Part shown: positions 14,756 through 14,823 of the stretch, piece after piece
Position numbering within the stretch: position 1 is the stretch's first letter
How the letters are laid out: the number at the start of each line of letters is the position of its first letter
Translations under genes and position numbers: made by a program
Assembly: GCA_024278715.1 (NCBI GenBank)
Contig: JAJRSN010000508.1
Location: 1 to 14,823 of the forward strand
Direction: 5' to 3'
Source of the DNA: Calditrichota bacterium
GTDB lineage: Bacteria; Calditrichota; Calditrichia; Calditrichales; Calditrichaceae
Length of the DNA: 14,823 nucleotides
Notes under the pieces: model-generated
The model's input: the letters and a program-made list of their open reading frames with translations, nothing else
Told to the model about the DNA's origin: nothing
Databases searched by the model: none

Positions 14756-14823
14756 GACCGCAGATTAAACGGATTGCTCAGATTTTGCGGAAGGTACTGT
14801 ACCTGCACGCTTCAGCGATGAAA
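14756..14823 (+). repeat. 68-bp direct repeat, copy 2 (reaches the window edge)
   Basis: Exact second copy of 14539-14606, offset by 217 bp. Because identity runs to the last base of the window, the true repeat may be longer, or the 217-bp unit may be tandemly repeated beyond the edge. The dyad is at 14792-14804. Confidence 0.9.

Noticed and set aside
14539..14823. CRISPR array
   Set aside because: Only two long (68-bp) copies with a 149-bp interval and no cas genes; CRISPR repeats and spacers are much shorter and regular.

Overview
The window looks like chromosomal DNA of a Gram-negative (diderm) bacterium. It encodes exported proteins, an apparent outer-membrane beta-barrel, a lipoprotein and an EnvC-like cell-wall factor. 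The GWxTD-domain protein, the PorV/PorQ-like barrel and the moderate A+T content suggest the Fibrobacteres-Chlorobi-Bacteroidetes (FCB)/Calditrichota part of the tree. That placement is inference from protein families only; no rRNA or tRNA is present. Gene density is high and most genes look intact. No integrase, transposase, CRISPR array or phage gene was seen.

Layout, left to right. The start of a minus-strand exported protein runs off the left edge (1-47). A 340-bp gap without genes follows. A class A penicillin-binding protein (388-2556, +) converges, with only 2 bp between them, on a minus-strand pair: a PorV/PorQ-like beta-barrel (3808-4629) and an EnvC-like LytM/coiled-coil protein (2559-3818), whose reading frames overlap by 11 bp. 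The peptidoglycan synthase and the hydrolase regulator form a cell-envelope region. Divergent from the barrel gene, with overlapping candidate promoters, is an IscS/NifS-type cysteine desulfurase (4726-5850, +). It is complete in every recognisable motif except for one in-frame TAA at codon 64. Next is an orphan lipoprotein (5988-6710, +) with its own candidate promoter and a clear rho-independent terminator.

Three minus-strand membrane transporters follow: an EamA/DMT permease (6759-7652), a bacterial SLC12-type cation-chloride cotransporter homologue (7781-9949), and an NhaC-family Na+/H+ antiporter with an unusual exported N-terminal domain (10140-12053). Sodium, potassium and chloride handling is a plausible shared theme for the last two. 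Divergent from nhaC is a plus-strand pair: a GWxTD-domain exported protein (12178-13452) and, 13 bp later, a Gfo/Idh/MocA dehydrogenase (13466-14539).

The right end (14539-14823) is non-coding and repetitive. It holds two identical copies of a 68-bp element, one touching the window edge, flanking a cluster of four CTTTGCG heptamers spaced 9, 11 and 9 bp apart. I found no convincing new multi-gene system. The strongest leads are the interrupted cysteine desulfurase, the terminal repeat unit, the EnvC-type loss of metal ligands, and the extended NhaC.
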